From the NCBI GenBank assembly GCA_017459635.1, contig JAFUCO010000028.1:1-64000 (forward strand): a stretch of 64,000 nt of DNA. Direction: 5' to 3'. The stretch is from Blautia sp. (lineage in GTDB: Bacteria; Bacillota; Clostridia; Lachnospirales; Lachnospiraceae). The notes below the pieces were generated by a model. The model was not told the origin of the DNA and searched no databases. It saw nothing but the letters and a program-made list of their open reading frames with translations. The stretch's first letter is position 1. Every line of letters begins with the position of its first letter. A program made the translations under genes and the position numbers. Below, in pieces: positions 8,303 through 17,763 of the stretch.

Positions 8303-8324
8303 ATAATTATTCGGTGATAATTAT
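8303..8324. promoter_or_regulatory. Palindrome upstream of reverse rubrerythrin, possible PerR/Fur-type operator
   Basis: Two copies of the self-palindromic ATAATTAT flank TCGGTG, about 65-85 bases upstream of the start. The AT-rich dyad resembles Fur/PerR-type sites and suits an oxidative-stress gene, but it is not an exact consensus match. Confidence 0.4.
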
Positions 8325-8407
8325 TACTACCAGTATATGAAAAAAGCGGAGTTTTGTCAAGATTGTAAAGGTGGATGCCTGGATTCCCTGTCGACCGTTG
8401 GTTGATA

Positions 8408-8434
8408 TAAGACAGGGGACGGTCCCCTGTCTTA
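8408..8434. repeat. Dispersed palindromic repeat, compact copy
   Basis: A perfect 11-base palindrome, AAGACAGGGGA and its complement, around CGG. It lies between the divergent rubrerythrin and metG genes and belongs to the repeat family of the window. Confidence 0.85.
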
Positions 8435-8450
8435 CTTCTTTACAAAATTA

Positions 8451-8506
8451 AGCTGATATGCTAACATCAGCTTATATAGTTCCGGAGATATCCCGTATTT
8501 CCGGAA
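8451..8506 (+). other. Two hairpins in the metG leader
   Basis: TAAGCTGAT/ATCAGCTTA (9 base pairs) and TTCCGGA/TCCGGAA (7 base pairs) lie just upstream of the metG ribosome binding site. No T-box consensus (such as a TGGNACCGCG-like antiterminator bulge) is seen, so the role is unknown. Confidence 0.45.
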
Positions 8507-8526
8507 AGGACACAGGAGGTAGTTTG

Positions 8527-10542
8527 ATGGACAAAGAGAAATACTACATAACAACAGCGATCGCCTATGCTTCGGGCAAACCGCACATAGGAAATACTTA
8601 CGAGATAGTGCTTGCAGATGCCATAGCGCGGTACAGAAGAATGCAGGGGTACGATGTATTTTTCCAAACCGGAACTGACGAGCATGGGCAGAAGATAGAA
8701 CAGAAAGCCGCAGACGCCGGAGTTACTCCAAAGGAGTACGTGGACAAGGTGGCAGCCGAGATCAAGAGGATCTGGGATCTGATGAATACTTCTTATGATA
8801 AGTTCATCCGTACAACTGATGACTATCATGAAAAACAGATACAGAAGATCTTCAAAAAGATGTATGCCAAAGGAGATATCTATAAAGGTGCCTATGAAGG
8901 CTGGTACTGTACTCCGGATGAATCCTTCTGGACTGAATCACAGCTTGTCGACGGCAAATGTCCGGAATGTGGGCGTGAAGTGGTAAAAGCCAAAGAAGAG
9001 GCCTACTTCTTTAAAATGAGCAAATATGCCGACAGACTTATCGAGCATATCAATACCCATCCGGAATTCATCCAGCCTGAATCCCGCAAGAATGAGATGA
9101 TGAACAATTTCCTGCTTCCGGGCCTTCAGGATCTGTGCGTGTCCAGATCATCCTTTAAATGGGGCATTCCTGTGGATTTTGACGACAAGCATGTAGTATA
9201 TGTATGGCTTGACGCGCTTTCAAACTACATCACCGGAATAGGCTATGATGCAGATGGCAATTCAACGGAGCAGTTCGCGAAGGACTGGCCGGCCGACCTG
9301 CACCTGATCGGCAAGGATATCATCCGTTTCCATACCATATACTGGCCGATATTCCTGATGTCGCTGGACCTGCCTCTTCCAAAACAGGTATTCGGACATC
9401 CGTGGCTCCTGCAGGGCGATGGCAAGATGAGCAAATCCCGCGGGAACGTGATCTATGCGGATGACCTGGTCGACTTCTTCGGAGTTGACGCAGTCCGTTA
9501 CTTTGTACTTCATGAGATGCCGTTCGAGAATGACGGAGTGATCACCTGGGAACTGCTTGTTGAAAGGATTAATTCTGAGCTGGCGAATACCCTTGGCAAC
9601 CTTGTAAACCGTACTATCTCCATGTCCAACAAGTATTTTGGAGGAGTTGTGAACAGCACCGGAGAGACAGGAGAGTTTGATGATGACCTTAAATCCTTTA
9701 TACTCTCTGTTCCGGGCAAGGTTGATGAAAAGATGAACCAGCTCCGCGTGGCTGACGCCATGACCGAGATCTTCGCTCTGTTTAAGCGCTGCAACAAATA
9801 TATTGACGAGACAATGCCCTGGGCTCTTGCAAAGGATGAGAGCAGGAAAGGCCGCCTGTCAGAGGTGCTTTACAATCTTGTGGAAGGCATCTGCATTGGT
9901 GCCGGGCTTCTTGAGCCGTTTATGCCGGAAACCACACAGAAGATCTATGCGCAGCTGAATGCCGCAAAGCGCGGATTCGAGGAACTCAGGACCTGGGGAG
10001 TATATCCTTCAGGCAATAAAGTTACTGAAAAGCCTGAGATCCTGTTCGCAAGACTTGATATGAAAGAAGTTCTTGACAAAGTAGAAGCAATGCACGCCGC
10101 GAAAAATGAAGCTGATGCAGAGAACGCTGCCCCTGCAGAGGCAGGCGCCGCTGCAAATGACGAGGCTTCTGATGGATCAAAATCTTCTTCAGAGGAGATC
10201 GATCTTGAAGCGAAGCCCGAGATAACCTATGATGATTTTGCAAAGCTGCAGTTCCAGATAGGTGAGATTATTGCCTGCGAAGCTGTGAAAAAATCAAAGA
10301 AACTGCTGTGCAGCCAGGTTAAGATCGGAAGTCAGGTACGCCAGATCATTTCCGGTATCAAATCCGGTTATAGTCCGGAGGAGATGGTCGGAAAGAAGGT
10401 CATGGTGGTGACAAACCTTAAAACAGCAACACTTGCCGGCCTTAAGAGCGAAGGAATGATCCTCTGCGCGGAAGATGCAGACGGGAAGCTTGCCGTTATG
10501 GTGCCTGACCGTGATATGCCGGCCGGAGCAGAAGTATGCTGA
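8527..10542 (+). CDS. metG: Methionyl-tRNA synthetase
   Basis: A 671-residue class I synthetase that charges tRNA-Met in the cytoplasm. The HIGH-type motif is PHIGN (about residue 17), a zinc-knuckle-like stretch WYC...GKCPECG follows, and KMSKS is at about residue 300 (DGKMSKSRGN). An acidic, Ala/Ser-rich linker near 540-565 leads to a C-terminal tRNA-binding OB domain (YDDFAKLQFQIGEI to the end), the dimerising form of the enzyme. The start is set at 8527, where ACAGGAGGT lies upstream; the frame is open further to 8458 without such a site. Desulfoferrodoxin and tatD follow in the same direction. Confidence 0.97.
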   Translation: MDKEKYYITTAIAYASGKPHIGNTYEIVLADAIARYRRMQGYDVFFQTGTDEHGQKIEQKAADAGVTPKEYVDKVAAEIKRIWDLMNTSYDKFIRTTDDYHEKQIQKIFKKMYAKGDIYKGAYEGWYCTPDESFWTESQLVDGKCPECGREVVKAKEEAYFFKMSKYADRLIEHINTHPEFIQPESRKNEMMNNFLLPGLQDLCVSRSSFKWGIPVDFDDKHVVYVWLDALSNYITGIGYDADGNSTEQFAKDWPADLHLIGKDIIRFHTIYWPIFLMSLDLPLPKQVFGHPWLLQGDGKMSKSRGNVIYADDLVDFFGVDAVRYFVLHEMPFENDGVITWELLVERINSELANTLGNLVNRTISMSNKYFGGVVNSTGETGEFDDDLKSFILSVPGKVDEKMNQLRVADAMTEIFALFKRCNKYIDETMPWALAKDESRKGRLSEVLYNLVEGICIGAGLLEPFMPETTQKIYAQLNAAKRGFEELRTWGVYPSGNKVTEKPEILFARLDMKEVLDKVEAMHAAKNEADAENAAPAEAGAAANDEASDGSKSSSEEIDLEAKPEITYDDFAKLQFQIGEIIACEAVKKSKKLLCSQVKIGSQVRQIISGIKSGYSPEEMVGKKVMVVTNLKTATLAGLKSEGMILCAEDADGKLAVMVPDRDMPAGAEVC

Positions 10543-10708
10543 AGCAGAATGCCGGACACAGAAACTGAGGCATGCCGGAGCATGAGACGTGAAGTCAGAA
10601 GCAAGGCATGCCGGCGCAGAAATTCTGAAGGCAGGAGCAGATATGTGCCTGAAAGATCAGGTCAGTAATTTATAACAATATGTACACGGATAAGAGAGGA
10701 GGAGCAAC

Positions 10709-11083
10709 ATGAAGCTGGTTAAATGTGAAATGTGTGGTAAGATCGCCGGTATTATTCAGGATTCAGCCTGTCCTACCAAATGCTGTGGTGAGCCGATGGC
10801 AGAGCTGGTTCCCAATACATCGGACGGCGCTCATGAGAAACATGTTCCGGTAGTTGCAATCGATGGAGACGTTGTAACAGTTACCGTAGGAGAAGCAGAG
10901 CATCCGATGCTCGATGCCCACTACATTCAGTGGATCATGCTTGAGACAAATCTTGGAAGAGCCAGAAGAGAGCTTACTCCGGGAAGTGCTCCAAGGGCAC
11001 AGTTCAGGCTTGCGGAGGATGAGAAACCCATCGCTGCATATGAATACTGCAACCTTCACGGCTTCTGGAAGAAAGAGCTGTAA
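10709..11083 (+). CDS. Desulfoferrodoxin-type superoxide reductase (2Fe class)
   Basis: A 124-residue protein. The N terminus has a desulforedoxin-like iron site (CEMCG at residues 6-9, then CCGEPM with the adjacent pair near 25-26; an extra cysteine lies before it). The catalytic mononuclear iron centre has the expected ligands: EKHVP, HPMLDAHYI and YCNLHG. It reduces superoxide to hydrogen peroxide without making oxygen, using rubredoxin-type donors; the peroxide would then go to the rubrerythrin. A GAGAGGAGGAGCAAC site precedes the ATG. The 166-base gap after metG contains repeated ATGCCGG words but no clear terminator, so read-through is possible. Confidence 0.95.
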   Translation: MKLVKCEMCGKIAGIIQDSACPTKCCGEPMAELVPNTSDGAHEKHVPVVAIDGDVVTVTVGEAEHPMLDAHYIQWIMLETNLGRARRELTPGSAPRAQFRLAEDEKPIAAYEYCNLHGFWKKEL

Positions 11084-11122
11084 TAAGAAAGAATAGCAAG
11101 AAGAACATAAAGAGGATACCGC

Positions 11123-11914
11123 ATGATATTTGATACACATGCGCATTATGACGACCAGGCGTTTGAGGAGGACAGGGACAGCCTTTTGGCCTCTCTTCCG
11201 CAGAATGGCATAGGAAACGTGGTAAATGTCTGTGCTTCTGTCCGCAGCCTTCAGAGAATCATCCCGATGACAGAAAAGTATCCCCACGTGTGGGGAGCGG
11301 CCGGAGTGCATCCTGATTATGCCGATGAGATGACAGAGGACACCCTGTCAGAAATCCGCAGGATCTCGCACAATGAGAAGATCCTTGCAATCGGGGAGAT
11401 CGGGCTTGATTACTATTGGCATAAGGAAGAAAGCGAGCATTTAAGGCAGCAGGAAATGTTCAGGGCTCAGATGGACATCGCCCGTGAAGAAAAGCTGCCA
11501 TTCATGATCCACAGCCGGAACGCCGCGGACGATACATTACGGATAGTAAAGGAATATGTAAAAGACGGGATGTTCGGAGGTATTCTTCACTGTTATTCCT
11601 ACGGGCAGGAGCATGCAAGGGAATATCTGGGTATGGGACTCATGCTTGGAATAGGCGGTGTAGTTACATTTAAAAATGGCCGGAAGCTCAAGGAAGTGGT
11701 GCAGATGGCACCGCTCGCACAGCTGGTGCTTGAGACCGACTGTCCCTACCTGTCTCCGGAACCATACCGCGGGAAGCGCAATTCATCCCTGAACCTTCAC
11801 TACGTAGCAGCTGCGATAGCAGAGCTGAAAGGCATCAGCGAAGAAGAAGTGATACGCGTGACGGAGGAGAATGCATTCAGGCTTTTAGGTATTCCAAATG
11901 CTAAAGCATTTTAA
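11123..11914 (+). CDS. tatD: TatD-family metal-dependent hydrolase/DNase
   Basis: A 263-residue TIM-barrel metallohydrolase. Ligands read in order: FDTHAHYDD (H6, H8), GEIGLDYYW (Glu), FMIHSRNA (His), ILHCYSY (His) and LETDCPYLSPEPYRG (Asp). Family members are 3'-5' exonucleases linked to DNA repair and quality control. A metG-tatD linkage is common in Bacillota. The gene starts 39 bases after the desulfoferrodoxin gene and ends before a bidirectional hairpin. Confidence 0.92.
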   Translation: MIFDTHAHYDDQAFEEDRDSLLASLPQNGIGNVVNVCASVRSLQRIIPMTEKYPHVWGAAGVHPDYADEMTEDTLSEIRRISHNEKILAIGEIGLDYYWHKEESEHLRQQEMFRAQMDIAREEKLPFMIHSRNAADDTLRIVKEYVKDGMFGGILHCYSYGQEHAREYLGMGLMLGIGGVVTFKNGRKLKEVVQMAPLAQLVLETDCPYLSPEPYRGKRNSSLNLHYVAAAIAELKGISEEEVIRVTEENAFRLLGIPNAKAF

Positions 11915-11926
11915 TAAGAAACAGCC

Positions 11927-11966
11927 GGGGCTGTGAAAAAAGGCAATTCCTTTTTTCACAGCCCCG
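11927..11966. terminator. Hairpin between convergent tatD and capA-like genes
   Basis: A 17-base stem, GGGGCTGTGAAAAAAGG and its complement, with arms at 11927-11943 and 11949-11965 and a short loop. The internal A and T runs let it act in both directions, though the tail is not a pure T-run. Confidence 0.75.
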
Positions 11967-11998
11967 ATAATATATCCGGACAGAAACCTGAATCATTA

Positions 11999-13636
11999 TC
12001 AGTAACCATCACCGCCATAGTAGTCGTCACCTGAGTAGTCATCAGCATAGTATTCATCGCCTGAGTAGTCACCGGAATAGTCATTACCGGAGTAATCTTC
12101 ATCAGAACTGTCTTCTGAGTTGATTCCTTCTCCTGCAGATTCGCTGTCACTCAATCCTTCAGTGTCATTCTGCTCCGGCAGAATTATTCCCCCTCCTGAG
12201 TAGTCATAATTCTCAAAATAAGAATAGTCAGAGATATCGATGTCCATGGCGCTGTAGTAAGCAGCTGCTGTGGAGGAGAGCATTGTCACGTAGTTACCGT
12301 CCTCATCGACCAGTGAACCGTCCGCGTTAAAACGGACATTGAGAAGGTCAGTGCCTGATGACGGAGTCACTCTTATCGACATAATCTCTTCAAACTTGCG
12401 GTACAGGTTGGTAAGGCTGAACAGTTCGCCCTGCGTGTTCCGGATACTGCAGCTTTCCGCAAGCTTTCGTGTGTATTCATCCAGCAGATAGACACTGTAC
12501 TCGGAAGTATCATTGTCACTGTGCATGACGACCGGTGTAACTGTCGGGTCAACGATCTCGATGTCAGTGCCTTCGTCTGACACGGATTTGCGGATAGTGA
12601 AACCTGCAAGCCCGCCAAGCCTCTCAATCCAGTTGTCAGATGATGAAACGAAATTGCCAAGAGAATAAAACACCGTCATGCTGTGACCGTCGTTATCGCT
12701 CATCACTCCATAGGGCTGAAGCACATGGGGATGAGAGCCAATCAGAACATCCACGCCTTCTTTCATCAGGAATGAAGCCCATTGTTTCTCGTATTCGCTG
12801 GGCATCGGTTCATCGGTGGTGCCGAAATGCGCAACAAAAATGACGCAGTCAGCCTGTGACCTTGCGCTTCTTATCATTTCGGATATTTTTTCACTTCCCT
12901 GTGAAAGTACATCCACCATATAATTACGGCCGCCGGTGTTCATCAGATAAGTGCCCCCGGAACCGGCAGATCCCGCATTTGTGCCATATGTATAGTTGAG
13001 CACCGCGACACGGATGCCGCCGGCATCAAACACCCTGACAGAAGATACATCCTCCTCCGAGGAATGAATGCCCGTGACCAGGATTTCGGGATGTGAATTG
13101 TTCCAGTAGTTTATTGTTTCTGTTATATAGTCTGCGCCCCAGTCATCGGCATGGTTTGAAGCGGAGCATATTACATCAAACCCCGCGTTCACAAGCGCAT
13201 CGCCGACTTCGGTCGGTGTGGCATAATAACCGGATGCATTAACGGAATTGTGCGAACCGGTGAAAATAGTCTCCTGGTTTACAATGGCAAGGTCAGCTGC
13301 CTGTATTGTATTCTTTATGTGGTCATAAACCTTTGTATAGCTCCAGTTGCCGGAGCCGTCCTGACCGGACACAAGTACTCCTGACTGGTAAAAATTATCT
13401 CCCGCCGCAATAACCGTAGCTGTAGTTACCACCGGTTCCTTCTTGCGCGTTTCAGCCTGCTGCTGTTCTTCGGCCTCCTGCTTTTCAGCTTTCTCAGCCG
13501 GTACAGTAACCAGCTGATGGTCAAGCCTGCAAAACAGGAATGTAAGCAGGATCAGTACGGCCACAGCGCTTATAAGGCTGATGCGGGTATTTATTTTCTC
13601 CACAATATTAAGTGGCGTATTCTGCGTGCGTTTCAC
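11999..13636 (-). CDS. CapA-family protein with acidic Tyr/Ser/Gly tail
   Basis: A 545-residue protein. One membrane segment (about residues 14-34) anchors it outside the cell, followed by a Gln/Glu/Lys-rich linker and a CapA/PgsA-type metallophosphatase-like domain: AAGDNFYQSG, NQETIF, SNHADDWG, VAHFGTTDEPMP, IGSHPHVLQP and YSLGNFVSS. Family members act in poly-gamma-glutamate capsule formation, but CapA-like domains also occur alone, and no pgsB/C genes are seen here. The last 35 residues are a repeated D-D/E-Y-S-G-type tail that is unusual for the family and could bind metal or cell wall. The promoter lies at 13732-13760. Confidence 0.85.
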   Translation of the reverse strand: MKRTQNTPLNIVEKINTRISLISAVAVLILLTFLFCRLDHQLVTVPAEKAEKQEAEEQQQAETRKKEPVVTTATVIAAGDNFYQSGVLVSGQDGSGNWSYTKVYDHIKNTIQAADLAIVNQETIFTGSHNSVNASGYYATPTEVGDALVNAGFDVICSASNHADDWGADYITETINYWNNSHPEILVTGIHSSEEDVSSVRVFDAGGIRVAVLNYTYGTNAGSAGSGGTYLMNTGGRNYMVDVLSQGSEKISEMIRSARSQADCVIFVAHFGTTDEPMPSEYEKQWASFLMKEGVDVLIGSHPHVLQPYGVMSDNDGHSMTVFYSLGNFVSSSDNWIERLGGLAGFTIRKSVSDEGTDIEIVDPTVTPVVMHSDNDTSEYSVYLLDEYTRKLAESCSIRNTQGELFSLTNLYRKFEEIMSIRVTPSSGTDLLNVRFNADGSLVDEDGNYVTMLSSTAAAYYSAMDIDISDYSYFENYDYSGGGIILPEQNDTEGLSDSESAGEGINSEDSSDEDYSGNDYSGDYSGDEYYADDYSGDDYYGGDGY

Positions 13637-13731
13637 GACTAATCATGTGCCCCTTTCATGCACTGAGGATCTGTTCAGGATCAATTAAGAAAGTGATTAT
13701 GAACAGTTCCTTAAAAACTGATGTAATGATA

Positions 13732-13760
13732 ATCATACCACAATCATGATTGCTGTTCAA
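13732..13760 (-). promoter_or_regulatory. Promoter of the capA-like gene
   Basis: On the minus strand TTGAAC (13760-13755), 17 bases, TATGAT (13737-13732). About 95 bases upstream of the coding start. Confidence 0.6.
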
Positions 13761-13824
13761 TTGCAAGTTGTTATCTAATTACGACCCAGCCGCTTGCAGC
13801 CGGGCCGTGTACAGTAACTTTGTT

Positions 13825-13853
13825 TTGATTTTTACAGTCGTTTATACTATAAT
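13825..13853 (+). promoter_or_regulatory. Promoter of the metallophosphoesterase gene
   Basis: TTGATT at 13825-13830, 17 bases, TATAAT at 13848-13853. It points away from the capA-like gene promoter, so the 270-base gap holds two divergent promoters. Confidence 0.65.
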
Positions 13854-13986
13854 GTTTTAAGCAATGAAGATAATGAAATGTCGATAAGAATACATCGGGT
13901 GGATACGGATGCGAAGCATCACCCGGTGCACCTGGTCAGGCTTCTTTCTGAACAGGAAAACTGAAAAAAACGTGATGGAGGGGAAA

Positions 13987-15201
13987 ATGCATCCTGGAAT
14001 ATCTATTACTTCATATCTGATCTCTCTTTTGCTCACAATATTCCTTACCAGTTTGTGCCTTGGCGACACAGGCCTTAACAAAAAGCACTGCCGGCTTTTA
14101 AGGGCAGTCTATATCCCCCTGTTTATTGCAGCAGGCCTGATGCCCGTGGCCGGGGCAATGCTTCCGGACAGCAGTATCAAGTTTTCACTGCAGGGCTGGG
14201 GAAATATCTGGCTGGGATTTTACCTGTATTATATGGGGCTTTTGCTGATACTGCTTTTGTTCTGGTCTATTGCCAGGCTGATCTGCTTTATAATCGGAAA
14301 AAGGGGGATCAAAGTAAATAAGAGACTGCCGGGAGGGCGCGGAACCGTTCTGATCTTCTGCTTTATTGCCTCGGTCGCACTCCAGGTTTACGGCATGATA
14401 CATGCACAGAACACGAAGGTCGTCACCTACGATGTAGCGATAGACAAGGATGCAGGCGATATCAGCAGTATGAAGGTAATACTTATAGCCGACCTCCATA
14501 TGAGTGTAAACTCAAAGCATGAAACAATACGGAAAATGGTTGATCTTATCAATGCAGAAGATGCGGATGCGGTAGTTATAGCAGGAGACATCTTTACAAG
14601 CTCATACGGAGGGATGAAGGACCCGGACAGATATGCAGCCATCCTTAGAGGAATCAAGTCGAAGTACGGTGTTTACGCCGTCTATGGCAATCATGATGTT
14701 GAAGAAACATTGTTCGGAGGTTTTCCTATCTCGCCTATAAGCCAGGCATTCCGGACGAAAGACATGGAAGAGTTTTTTGTGGACGCCGGTTTTACGATCC
14801 TGTACGATGATACAGTGATGCTTGCCGATGAGGTCGTTCTTGCAGGCAGAATAGACGGGGAAAAGGCCGGGGACGGAACAACCAACAGGATGACTGCAGA
14901 GGAACTCCTGGCCGGCGCAGATAAGGAGAAGCCGGTACTTGTACTCGAACATGAGCCGATAGATTTTGCAAACCTTAAGGAAGCGGGAGCCGACCTGGCG
15001 CTGTGCGGACACACACATGCGGGCCAGATCTTCCCGGGCAATCTGGTAGTTCCGTTTTTTAATGAGAATGCGTATGGCTATAAAGTTGTTTCAGGACTTC
15101 AGACAATAGTCACCGCAGGAGTCGGCTATTACGGGCCGCCGATGCGCGTAGGCACTGACAGCGAGGTTACGGTAGTCAACCTTGCTTTCACAGGAGGCTG
15201 A
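13987..15201 (+). CDS. Membrane metallophosphoesterase (YkuE/YaeI-like)
   Basis: About 404 residues. Four predicted membrane segments fill the N-terminal third (for example SYLISLLLTIFLTSL and GLLLILLLFWSIARLICFI), then comes a calcineurin-like phosphoesterase domain with ADLHM, AGDIF, YGNHD and CGHTHAGQIF, the standard two-metal ligand set. Relatives with this layout hydrolyse phospholipid or lipid-A-type pyrophosphates; the substrate here is not known. The start at 13987 is preferred because GGAGG sits five bases upstream; in-frame ATGs at 13975 and 13909 lack a site. A PAP2 phosphatase follows 81 bases later, suggesting shared work on membrane lipids or undecaprenyl carriers. Confidence 0.85.
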   Translation: MHPGISITSYLISLLLTIFLTSLCLGDTGLNKKHCRLLRAVYIPLFIAAGLMPVAGAMLPDSSIKFSLQGWGNIWLGFYLYYMGLLLILLLFWSIARLICFIIGKRGIKVNKRLPGGRGTVLIFCFIASVALQVYGMIHAQNTKVVTYDVAIDKDAGDISSMKVILIADLHMSVNSKHETIRKMVDLINAEDADAVVIAGDIFTSSYGGMKDPDRYAAILRGIKSKYGVYAVYGNHDVEETLFGGFPISPISQAFRTKDMEEFFVDAGFTILYDDTVMLADEVVLAGRIDGEKAGDGTTNRMTAEELLAGADKEKPVLVLEHEPIDFANLKEAGADLALCGHTHAGQIFPGNLVVPFFNENAYGYKVVSGLQTIVTAGVGYYGPPMRVGTDSEVTVVNLAFTGG

Positions 15202-15282
15202 CATGCGTTCTTTCAGGGAAAAAAGGAAGCTCTGTGAAAATGTATGTTAAAACTATAATTCAGGCAAACAGGAGAGATTATT

Positions 15283-15819
15283 ATGGAAGCTGATATGCTG
15301 CTTTTTATACAGGAACATCTGAGACATCCGGCGCTGACACCAGTCGTTAAGGCCATTACATCACTTGGGGACATGGGTATGTTCTGGATAATCCTTACCC
15401 TCGTGCTTCTGTGCTTCCAAAAAACACGGACAGCAGGCCTTTGCAGTATGATAGCCATGATCCTGGCTTATACGGTTAATAACCTGATACTGAAAAATGT
15501 CATTGCAAGGATAAGGCCTTATGAAGTGATCGATGGCCTTAAGCTTCTGGTGGCAAAGGAGAAGGATTTTTCGTTCCCGTCAGGCCATACCGGAATGTCA
15601 TTTGCGTCCTCGGTCGGAATGTACCGTTCTCTTCCAAAGAAAGCCGCAGTCGCCCTTATTATACTGGCAGTCCTGATTGCGTTATCGAGGCTGTATGTGG
15701 GAGTTCATTATCCTACAGACGTCCTCGGCGGCGCGGTTCTTGGTACTACTTTCGGCCTGACAGGGTCTTATCTTGGAAGAAAGCTGTCAGATAAATTTCA
15801 AAAACGGCAGGCTGAATGA
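15283..15819 (+). CDS. PAP2-family membrane phosphatase
   Basis: A 178-residue integral membrane protein with the full three-part acid phosphatase signature: K..ARIRP (NVIARIRPYE), PSGHTG, and SRLYVGVHYPTD. About five hydrophobic helices are visible. The family removes phosphate from phosphatidic acid or undecaprenyl pyrophosphate at the outer membrane face. Upstream site AACAGGAGAGATTATT supports the start. Confidence 0.9.
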   Translation: MEADMLLFIQEHLRHPALTPVVKAITSLGDMGMFWIILTLVLLCFQKTRTAGLCSMIAMILAYTVNNLILKNVIARIRPYEVIDGLKLLVAKEKDFSFPSGHTGMSFASSVGMYRSLPKKAAVALIILAVLIALSRLYVGVHYPTDVLGGAVLGTTFGLTGSYLGRKLSDKFQKRQAE

Positions 15820-15986
15820 TAAGTACTCTGTCCGAAGAATGATCTGAATGATGCTCTCCGTCCAGAGCAATGCTGCCTGTGCAGTATGATGTATATTGTC
15901 CGGAGCAGCGTTACATGTATAGAATAACGATTCCTGTATCTGTACGCCTGACTTGAGCTGAAATATAGCCGGTATCCTGGAGAATT

Positions 15987-17729
15987 ATGATAAAACTACT
16001 TCCATATTTGAAAAAATACAGGCTGCATTCAATATTTGCGCCACTATTTAAGATGCTTGAAGCGATGATGGATCTTCTGGTGCCGCTGGTCGTTGCGGCA
16101 GTCATCGACAGGGGCATAGCAGAAAACAACAGATCTTTCATCATTTCAAGATTCATACTGCTGACAGCACTTGCGGTGCTGGGGCTTCTGTTCTCAGTTG
16201 CCGCACAGTGGATGGCTGCCAGGGCGAGCGTGGGCTTTGCATCAGAACTCAGGCAGGCTTTGTTCGACCATATCCAGAAACTCTCATATACTGAGCTTGA
16301 CACCCTGGGGACGGATACCCTGATCACCCGGATGACGAGCGATATCAACCAGGTGCAGAACGGGGTAAATATGGGGCTCAGGCTGCTGCTCCGAAGTCCG
16401 TTTATCGTTTTCGGCTCCATGATCATGGCCTTTACCATCGATGTGAAGTGCGCTCTTGTCTTTGCCGTTGCGATACCGCTCCTTGGCGTTGTCGTATACG
16501 GAATTATGATCATCAGTATCCCTCTTTTCAAGAAGACACAGGCTGCCCTCGACCGGCTGCTTGGAATTACCCGTGAAAACCTGACCGGTGTGAGAGTGAT
16601 CCGTGCTTTCTGCAAGGAGAATGACGAAATTGCCCTTTTTGACAGTCAGAACGCCGCGCTTACAAAGCTGAACGAGTTTGTGGGACGGCTGAGCGCTCTC
16701 ATGAATCCGCTCACATATGTGATGATAAATATAGCTACAGTTGTGCTTATCAGGCAGGGAGCACTGAGAGTAAATATGGGCGCGATACGTCAGGGAGATG
16801 TTGTGGCCCTTTATAACTATATGGCGCAGATGATCGTTGAACTCATAAAGCTTGCAAGCCTGATAATAACGATCAACAAAGGCCTCGCCTGCGCAGGCAG
16901 AGTGAGCGCAGTCCTCGAAGTGACTCCCGGAATGACTTTCCCGGAGGCTGAAAAAAGAGGGCAGACACCTGAGGTTCCGGCAGTATGTTTCAGAAATGTA
17001 TCCTTTGGATATGCGCTGTCCGGGGCGGACGCAGTAACCGATATTTCCTTTGAAGCTCAAAAAGGGCAGACTGTCGGAATAATCGGAGGCACCGGGAGCG
17101 GTAAATCTACTATCGTGAATCTCATTCCGCGCTTCTATGATGCAACAGAAGGCGATGTGTTTGTAGACGGCCTGAACGTAAAAGACTATCCGGAAGGAGA
17201 ACTGATAAAGAAGATAGGCATAGTTCCGCAGAAAGCAGTGCTTTTTGAAGGAAGCATCCGTGACAATCTTAAATGGGGAAACAAGGACGCTTCCGATGAA
17301 GAACTGTGGCAGGCGATAGATACAGCCCAGGCGCATGAAGTTGTTGAAGGGAAGACCGGCGGACTTGACGCTTCCGTTGAGCAGGGCGGAAGGAACTTCT
17401 CCGTAGGCCAGAAACAGAGGCTCACCATTGCAAGGGCACTTGCCGGAAAGCCGGAAATCCTTATAATGGATGATTCATCCAGCGCGCTTGACCTTGCAAC
17501 CGACAGAAGGCTTCGCGAAGCCGTCAAAAACATGAGCCACCAGAATATGGTTGTCTTTATTGTCTCACAAAGAGCATCCACTATCCGTGAGGCGGACATT
17601 ATCCTTGTCCTCGATGACGGACACCTGGCCGGTAAGGGCACACATGAAGAACTGATGGCTGAATGTGAAACATATCAGGAGATATATTATTCCCAGTTCC
17701 CTGAAGAGAAAAAGGACAAGTCAGCCTAA
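15987..17729 (+). CDS. ABC exporter half-transporter, degenerate-site subunit
   Basis: A 580-residue protein with six membrane helices in the first 310 residues and a C-terminal nucleotide-binding domain. Walker A is GGTGSGKST (about residue 367) and the signature is FSVGQKQR. The Walker B is followed by Asp instead of Glu (LIMDDSSSALD) and the switch histidine is replaced by Gln (VSQRAS), so this subunit supplies the non-hydrolysing half of one ATP site. With the next gene, which keeps both residues, it forms a typical heterodimeric exporter of the BmrCD/TM287-288 type. The substrate is unknown, possibly drugs or lipids. Confidence 0.9.
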   Translation: MIKLLPYLKKYRLHSIFAPLFKMLEAMMDLLVPLVVAAVIDRGIAENNRSFIISRFILLTALAVLGLLFSVAAQWMAARASVGFASELRQALFDHIQKLSYTELDTLGTDTLITRMTSDINQVQNGVNMGLRLLLRSPFIVFGSMIMAFTIDVKCALVFAVAIPLLGVVVYGIMIISIPLFKKTQAALDRLLGITRENLTGVRVIRAFCKENDEIALFDSQNAALTKLNEFVGRLSALMNPLTYVMINIATVVLIRQGALRVNMGAIRQGDVVALYNYMAQMIVELIKLASLIITINKGLACAGRVSAVLEVTPGMTFPEAEKRGQTPEVPAVCFRNVSFGYALSGADAVTDISFEAQKGQTVGIIGGTGSGKSTIVNLIPRFYDATEGDVFVDGLNVKDYPEGELIKKIGIVPQKAVLFEGSIRDNLKWGNKDASDEELWQAIDTAQAHEVVEGKTGGLDASVEQGGRNFSVGQKQRLTIARALAGKPEILIMDDSSSALDLATDRRLREAVKNMSHQNMVVFIVSQRASTIREADIILVLDDGHLAGKGTHEELMAECETYQEIYYSQFPEEKKDKSA

Positions 17730-17763
17730 GAGATGAAATCATACAGGAGAGGAGGAGAGCATT

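Noticed and set aside
8438..8526. T-box riboswitch before metG
   Set aside because: Two hairpins are present, but the T-box consensus and an antiterminator/terminator pair are not visible.
11999..13636. Complete poly-gamma-glutamate capsule operon
   Set aside because: Only a CapA-like protein is present; PgsB and PgsC partners are absent on both sides.
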